A DNA stretch of 31,292 nt from Chloroflexia bacterium (lineage in GTDB: Bacteria; Chloroflexota; Chloroflexia; QHBQ01; JADMIH01): contig JAICKM010000007.1 in the NCBI GenBank assembly GCA_025927935.1, forward strand, positions 1 to 31,292. The letters run 5' to 3'. The notes beneath the pieces were generated by a model that ran no database searches, had not been told where the DNA came from, and saw nothing but the letters and a program-made list of their open reading frames with translations. Every line of letters begins with the position of its first letter. The first letter of the stretch is position 1. Shown piece by piece: positions 27,035-31,292 of the stretch. Both the position numbers and the translations under genes were made by a program.

Positions 27035-27075
27035 CGGCGGCAGGCCGGGGCGATTTCGCCCATGACCTGCCGCCG
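27035..27075 (-). terminator. Strong hairpin between the VanW-family gene and kptA
   Basis: CGGCGGCAGG (27035-27044) and CCTGCCGCCG (27066-27075) form a perfect 10-bp stem, with an inner GGGCGA/TCGCCC stem. On the minus strand GTTGTTT follows, so it can end the VanW-family transcript; on the plus strand CGCTTTT follows. kptA would then need its own promoter, which I cannot identify. Confidence 0.6.
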
Positions 27076-27101
27076 CGCTTTTGCTGATCTACGGCCCCTG
27101 A

Positions 27102-29606
27102 TCAGGGATTCGCCGGCGCCGCGGTGGGGGGCGCTGCGGCGGGCGGCGCCTGCTCCGGCGCGGGGGCCTGGGGCACCGGGGTCGCCGCCGGGGGCGGCTG
27201 GGCCGCCGGGTCCGGTGGCGGGGGGTTGCCGGGCGCGGGAGCCGCGGGCGGCGCCGGAGTCGTGCCGGGCGCGGGCGGCTGGGCTGCCGGGTCGGTGCCG
27301 GGCACTACCGGCAACGCGCCGGGAGTCAGCGCCGGATCGACAGTGGGCAGCGCGGCCGGATCGGGAGTCGCGGTCGGGGCGGGCTTGCCCTTCTGGCCCA
27401 CCAGGTAGCGATTGTGCGCCGGGAGATAGGTGCCTTCGGCGTGCCAATCGTCGATCTGCTTGCCGTTGGCGTCGTAGACCCGGCGGTGGATGTCCGACGT
27501 AAAGCCCGCTTGCGCGTGCTCGATCAGCCGGGTGGTACCCCAGCGCATATCGTAGCTGTTTTCGTAGATCGGCCTGGAGCTGGTGGGCACCACCTTGGTG
27601 ATCACCGGGCCATCCACCTGCACCTTCCAGCCGGGGTCGGTGCCCCATAGCTCGAAGTTGACCACGCCTTTCGCGGCGTGCGCGCGGACGAGGATCCAGT
27701 TGCCGGTGCTGTTGACCCAGCGGAAGTTCTTCTCCGGCGGCGCAATCGTGGCATCCAGCCCCTGCAACCCGCTCGGCGGCTTGCCGTAGGACGCGATCCA
27801 GTAGCTGTGGTGGTTGCGCTCGGTGACGGGCAGGCCCGCCCAGAAGACGCTATGGAACAGCGTGGTGACGACCTGGCAGATTCCGCCCGCCTCGGCGGGC
27901 ACGGTGGTCACGTTGACGCCGTCGGAGACGATGCCGAAGCCCATCTGGAAGCCGGCGGCCAGCGTCAGCGGGCCAAGCGTGGCGTTCGTATTGAACTCGC
28001 CGCCCGGCGCGACCAGGGTGCCGTCGAGCAGCGAGGTGCCGAACTCGACGTTGTGTGCGCGCTCCGGCGACGAACCATAGTACGTCGTGGAGGAGTGGGC
28101 CAGCAGGTCGGGCGTGCTGATGCCGGCGGGCGGCGTGACGGTGACGGGCGCGGGCTGGGTCTTGACGACGAGATCGGCCTGGACTTCCCCGGCCTCCAGC
28201 GCCGCCAGTACGGCAGCCGCGCTGGCCGCTTGATCGACTTCCTGCCCCTCGCGGGCCGGGGCCACAGTCTTCACCGTGCCGCTGACCATGCGGAAGCGGG
28301 CGCCCCGCGGGCTGATGTCGATGTCGCCGGAAATGGCCGCGATGCGCTTGCTCAGCAGTTGCGAGTCGACCTGGAGCCGGTACGGCAGCGTGCTGCCCCC
28401 CTGGCTGCCGACCAGGGCGAGATTCCCGGCCAGCGTGCTACCCTTGATCGTCCAGGTGCGGTTCCCGTAATGGAGGGTAAAGCCCTTGGCGAGCAGCGCC
28501 GTCCATTGCTTTTGCACCGGCTCCAGGCCCGCAGCGGTGATCGCCGCCGTGGCAGGCCGGATTGCCAGCGTGGCGCTCCGCCCCGGCGATTGCGCGGCGG
28601 CCAGCACGGCCTGCGCGACGCTGTCCAGGTCCAGTTCCTGGCCGGGCTTATCGGGAGTCAGCACGGGCTTGCCCTTCACCGGTTGCAGGGTTGCGTTCTG
28701 CGGCGCGACCTGCACCTGGGCCGCCAGCAGCGCGAGCAGCGCAACGAGCCGCGCCCGGTCGAAGCGCGCGGTATAATTACCCTGCGCATCGGCTTCCAGA
28801 CTCAAGGCGCTGTGCAGATCGGCGGCACTCAAGATCTGGGTTGCCGCAGCGCCGTCGATGCGCACCGTGATCGGCGCACTGGTCAGCGCGCGGGCCTGGG
28901 CGCCCGTGGCCTGGAGCACGGCGTCGCCAACCGGAGGATGGACTGATTGCAGCGGCAAGTCCAGGGTCGCGGGCAGATCGGTGCCGGCCAGCGCGGCGGT
29001 AATCGCCCGCGCCGCCCCTGCACGATCCAGGGCCACCCCATCCTGGCCGGGGGTCACGACCACCGAGCCGTCGCGAGTCGCCACGGTACCCTGCACCGCC
29101 GCGCGATCCACGTCGGCGGCCAGCCGCGCCACGACCCGCCCGACCACAGCGGAGTCGGTGCGGGCATCGGCATCTACAGATGCGCCATGCAGCAGCGCCG
29201 CGGCCTGGGCCAACCCGTTGGCCGCGAAGTTGCCGTCCCGCCCGTAGGCCAGCGCGTTGGCAACCGCAGAATCCGCATCCAGCGAGACGCCGAGATCGCG
29301 CAGCGTATAGGTCCACTGGCGGCTGCCGTCGGCGGCGCGGAGCACCACCTGCCCGGCGGGCAGGGTCGTGGCCTGGGCCAACCGGGCGCGGGCATCCGCG
29401 TCCGATAAGCCGCCCAGGTCCAGCCCGCCCACATGCACACCGGGGAAGACGCGCCCATTATAGATAGCGCTGTAGCCCAGTGGCAGCACGATCAGCAGCA
29501 GCACGGCAGCCAGGAGCGCCAACGCCACACCAGCGGCCAGGCGCCGGCGCGGCAATTCACGCATGCGCAACGCCAGTCCACGGCCCAGGACATAGCGGTG
29601 AATCAT
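27102..29606 (-). CDS. VanW-family, YoaR-like membrane-anchored cell-wall protein
   Basis: The 834-residue protein has a basic N-terminus, one membrane anchor (about 24-46), and an outside part. Residues of about 50-450 hold repeated YoaR/PG_binding_4-type units (a GVHVGGLDLGGLSDADARARL start and later FTLHYGNRTWTIKG). The VanW domain covers about 514-640, with GTLVAPGGEFNTNATLGP, AGGICQVVTTLFHSVF, ERNHHSYWI and LDATIAPPEKNF. A Pro/Ala-rich tail of 100 residues ends it. VanW is found in vancomycin-resistance clusters with unknown function, but YoaR-VanW proteins are common wall proteins and do not imply resistance. The ATG has AAGGGG eight to nine bases upstream. The transcript seems to have a long leader. 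Confidence 0.88.
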   Translation of the reverse strand: MIHRYVLGRGLALRMRELPRRRLAAGVALALLAAVLLLIVLPLGYSAIYNGRVFPGVHVGGLDLGGLSDADARARLAQATTLPAGQVVLRAADGSRQWTYTLRDLGVSLDADSAVANALAYGRDGNFAANGLAQAAALLHGASVDADARTDSAVVGRVVARLAADVDRAAVQGTVATRDGSVVVTPGQDGVALDRAGAARAITAALAGTDLPATLDLPLQSVHPPVGDAVLQATGAQARALTSAPITVRIDGAAATQILSAADLHSALSLEADAQGNYTARFDRARLVALLALLAAQVQVAPQNATLQPVKGKPVLTPDKPGQELDLDSVAQAVLAAAQSPGRSATLAIRPATAAITAAGLEPVQKQWTALLAKGFTLHYGNRTWTIKGSTLAGNLALVGSQGGSTLPYRLQVDSQLLSKRIAAISGDIDISPRGARFRMVSGTVKTVAPAREGQEVDQAASAAAVLAALEAGEVQADLVVKTQPAPVTVTPPAGISTPDLLAHSSTTYYGSSPERAHNVEFGTSLLDGTLVAPGGEFNTNATLGPLTLAAGFQMGFGIVSDGVNVTTVPAEAGGICQVVTTLFHSVFWAGLPVTERNHHSYWIASYGKPPSGLQGLDATIAPPEKNFRWVNSTGNWILVRAHAAKGVVNFELWGTDPGWKVQVDGPVITKVVPTSSRPIYENSYDMRWGTTRLIEHAQAGFTSDIHRRVYDANGKQIDDWHAEGTYLPAHNRYLVGQKGKPAPTATPDPAALPTVDPALTPGALPVVPGTDPAAQPPAPGTTPAPPAAPAPGNPPPPDPAAQPPPAATPVPQAPAPEQAPPAAAPPTAAPANP

Positions 29607-29834
29607 TAGCAGTACCCCTTAGAATATCAGGTTAACCGATTAGTGCGGATAAATTAGACCGTTCCCGCCGGGCAGCCGGCAGCGGTTTGCCCGGTGCGCC
29701 CCTACATTTACCAGTAAGTAAAGGCAAGATATGTGCCAGAAAGGCGAGCCGACCCGGTTCCTCAACTCGCCCGGCGCGGAAACGGCAGACGGGAATAACG
29801 CCGGAAGCGCGGTTCGCAGAACCACGTCCACGGC
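29607..29834 (-). other. Long leader of the VanW-family gene, with hairpins
   Basis: If transcription starts near 29834, this 228-base stretch is 5' leader. CCGGGCA (29668-29674) and TGCCCGG (29688-29694) form a 7-bp stem, and GGCGAG/CTCGCC forms another near 29731-29760. A GTAGGGGCGCACC segment near 29690-29705 resembles a dispersed repeat. I compared it in mind with the ydaO/c-di-AMP riboswitch and found no real match. Confidence 0.4.
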
Positions 29835-29840
29835 ACAGTA

Positions 29841-29846
29841 ATTATA
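29841..29846 (-). promoter_or_regulatory. Extended -10 of the VanW-family gene
   Basis: The minus strand reads ATGC-TATAAT, a perfect -10 with the TGN extension. The -35 position (TTCCTC) is weak. The box is 235 bases upstream of the ATG at 29606. Confidence 0.5.
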
Positions 29847-29877
29847 GCATCTGCATTACCCAAGAGGAATGACCCGA

Positions 29878-29912
29878 TAGTCCTATAAATCCTGACTAAT
29901 TGGTAAGGACTA
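29878..29912. repeat. A/T-rich inverted repeat upstream of the VanW-family promoter
   Basis: TAGTCCT (29878-29884) and AGGACTA (29906-29912) are perfect inverted copies 21 bases apart, in DNA much richer in A/T than its surroundings, 32 bases upstream of the -10. It could bind a regulator. Confidence 0.4.
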
Positions 29913-30014
29913 ATGGCCCTCTACGCTGATTCTGATGGGCGGCAGGCCGGTTTGCAACCGGTCGCTACCCCGCACAATGGCCGTGGCCGCTTGCGAGTCG
30001 ATTGCCCCGCGCCG
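29913..30014. other. 3' flank of the anchored gluzincin gene
   Basis: No gene. CCGGTT-TGC-AACCGG (29947-29961) is a perfect short hairpin about 55 bases past the stop at 30015. It lacks a T-run on the minus strand, so it is only a possible terminator. Confidence 0.35.
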
Positions 30015-31241
30015 CTATGATCCCGGAACATGCGCCGCGATGTCGTCAAGCAGCCGGGCACAGGTGGCGAGATCCCGGCTCCAGAGTGCTGCGCCCGCCT
30101 GGGCAAACTCGCGTTCGAGCGCCACATTGGCCGGAGCGGACGCCGGGTGGCTGAACATGCCGACCAGGGTCGGCCCCCACTGCGAGGGCGGCTGGCCGGG
30201 CAGCACGCGGGCGTCCGGGTCGAGGGTCGCCTCGTAACGGCGCACCAGATCGTAGTAGCGTACCCGCAAGCGCACAGCCTCGCTGTCCGCCGCCGTATGG
30301 GGCTGCGTCGCCAGCCAGGCCCGCCAGGCTTGTTCGAGTCCGGCGAGATCTTGCCCGTAGATCGGCAGCGGGTTGTCGGGTTGGTCGAGGTACTGCTTGA
30401 ACTTCGGCAGCCCCCAGCGCTCCACCAGGAACTGCACAAACGCGCCGCCTTCCAGGTAGGCGATCTCGTGCCGGGCATTGTCGAAGTCGCGCTGGAGTTC
30501 GGGCAGCGGCAAGTAGAGCGCTGCGTTCTCGCCAATGAGCGTGGCGGCCAGCGGCGCCAGCGCCTCCGGCTGATAGTGGCCGCCCGCCGTCCAGACGGCG
30601 ACGCCCTCGCCCAGCAGGCCGCCCTTGTGGCGGTCGCTGCCCAGGAACTGCTCGACCAGCGCATGGGCCGTCTCATGGCGCAGCACCGTCTCCAGGTCGG
30701 TGGACATATAATCGCGGTCGGGCGGCGGGTAGGACAGCAGCAACTCGTTATGGCTGTACGAGGCGCCGCCCTGATAATAGATGCGGTTGACGAAATAGAT
30801 CCGGATGCGCACCGTCTCGGTCGTTTGCAGGCGGGTCGTGGCAGCGGTCATCGCCTCTTCGGCCAGCTTCGCCAGCATATCGATGTCGCGCGCCGCGGGG
30901 CTGTCGGGCAGGTAATAGATGTCGTAATGCGCCGTGGCCTTGTGCAGCCAGGCGTCGGGCGCCGGGGTTTCGACGGGCAGCGGCGTCTCGGTCGGCGGCG
31001 CGGCGGGCGTACCGGTGGGCGACGGCGTGGTCGTCGCCGAAGGGGTCGCGGTGGGCGGGAGCGGCGTGCCGGTGGACCGCGCCGTCGGGGTGGCGCTCGG
31101 TAGCGGCGTCAGGGTGGCCGTGGGCGATAGGGGGCGAGTATTGGCCGCTCCCAGGTCGCCGGTCAGCAGCGCGACCAGCGCCAGGAGCAAGATAAACGCG
31201 GCTGCCGTCACCAGCAGCCGCGGGCGATGTGCGTTATTCAT
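30015..31241 (-). CDS. Membrane-anchored gluzincin metallopeptidase (peptidase MA-like)
   Basis: The 408-residue protein has one N-terminal membrane helix (about 9-27), a Thr/Pro/Ser-rich spacer of about 65 residues (32-96) of the kind used by exported Chloroflexota proteins, and a globular domain outside the cell. The zinc site is HETAH (His189, Glu190, His193) with Glu212 in GEGVAVW as likely third ligand. The segment before it (HYDIYYLPDSPAA, then VRIRIYFVN) and the GGAFVQFLVERWG helix after it fit peptidase MA-type proteins. Substrate is unknown. No ribosome site stands out before the ATG; the promoter is probably beyond the window. Confidence 0.85.
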   Translation of the reverse strand: MNNAHRPRLLVTAAAFILLLALVALLTGDLGAANTRPLSPTATLTPLPSATPTARSTGTPLPPTATPSATTTPSPTGTPAAPPTETPLPVETPAPDAWLHKATAHYDIYYLPDSPAARDIDMLAKLAEEAMTAATTRLQTTETVRIRIYFVNRIYYQGGASYSHNELLLSYPPPDRDYMSTDLETVLRHETAHALVEQFLGSDRHKGGLLGEGVAVWTAGGHYQPEALAPLAATLIGENAALYLPLPELQRDFDNARHEIAYLEGGAFVQFLVERWGLPKFKQYLDQPDNPLPIYGQDLAGLEQAWRAWLATQPHTAADSEAVRLRVRYYDLVRRYEATLDPDARVLPGQPPSQWGPTLVGMFSHPASAPANVALEREFAQAGAALWSRDLATCARLLDDIAAHVPGS

Positions 31242-31257
31242 AACGATGTTAGACAGT

Positions 31258-31292
31258 TAGCTGCCCGCCCTGCGCTTAAGGGCGGGCGGCTA
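31258..31292. other. Long hairpin at the window edge
   Basis: TAGCTGCCCGCCCT (31258-31271) pairs with the last 14 bases of the window (31279-31292) around a 7-base loop, with one G-T pair. It lies 17 bases upstream of the gluzincin start and may end an upstream transcript or mark a repeat that continues outside. Confidence 0.6.

Noticed and set aside
27102..29606. Vancomycin resistance determinant
   Set aside because: A VanW domain alone, without vanA/vanH/vanX or the VanRS regulators, does not indicate resistance; YoaR-VanW proteins are widespread.
29640..29831. A 63-codon leader peptide before the VanW-family gene
   Set aside because: It has no ribosome site and no recognisable features, and part of it overlaps a repeat-like GC segment. 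It remains possible only if translated leaderless from GTG 29831.
29607..29834. A ydaO-type (c-di-AMP) riboswitch, often found before wall hydrolase genes
   Set aside because: The conserved core motifs are absent on inspection; only generic hairpins are present.

Overview
The window is high-GC DNA (about two thirds G+C by eye) packed with bacterial genes. All but one of the genes lie on the minus strand. The mix suggests a Chloroflexota-like bacterium: glmU-prs housekeeping pair, group I BirA without a DNA-binding domain, VanW/YoaR wall protein, KptA, PHP-AlbA fusion protein, lipoproteins with Thr/Pro- or Pro-rich linkers, an M23 peptidase with tandem FW..NGG..FG-type repeats, and copies of a TCATTCTGAGCG palindromic repeat. 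The phylum is an inference from gene style and was not tested.

Layout, left to right. 1-194: left-truncated end of an IS5-family insertion sequence with the transposase N-terminus. 266-3801: three surface-related genes read leftward (toast-rack membrane protein, Gln/Gly-rich protein of unknown function, orphan solute-binding lipoprotein). 4124-9689: a very divergent DnaE-like protein followed by adenine deaminase. 9777-16342: a coupled three-gene unit (PHP-AlbA protein, YgjP-like metallopeptidase, large GT-C-like membrane protein). 16643-19171: Lon protease with its own promoter. 19516-24599: a tight five-gene operon glmU-prs-CNNM/CBS protein-cdd-birA behind a good sigma70 promoter. 24828-26243: the only plus-strand gene, a secreted M23 peptidase. 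26269-26434: two palindromic repeats between convergent genes. 26451-29606: VanW-family protein and KptA. 30015-31241: membrane-anchored gluzincin.

The glmU operon joins UDP-GlcNAc supply for the cell wall with PRPP synthesis, pyrimidine salvage and biotin attachment. The M23 peptidase, VanW/YoaR protein, anchored gluzincin and solute-binding lipoprotein all act outside the membrane, so envelope upkeep is a recurring theme.

The two most unusual items are a 1240-residue DnaE-shaped protein whose polymerase Asp motif has become Pro-Ala-Leu-Ala, and a 1058-residue protein joining an intact PHP phosphoesterase to an AlbA/Schlafen-like domain, an RNase E-like Arg-rich disordered tail and two unassigned conserved-looking islands. 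No rRNA, tRNA or CRISPR array was found. Several promoters share an extended -10 of the form TGN-TATAAT.
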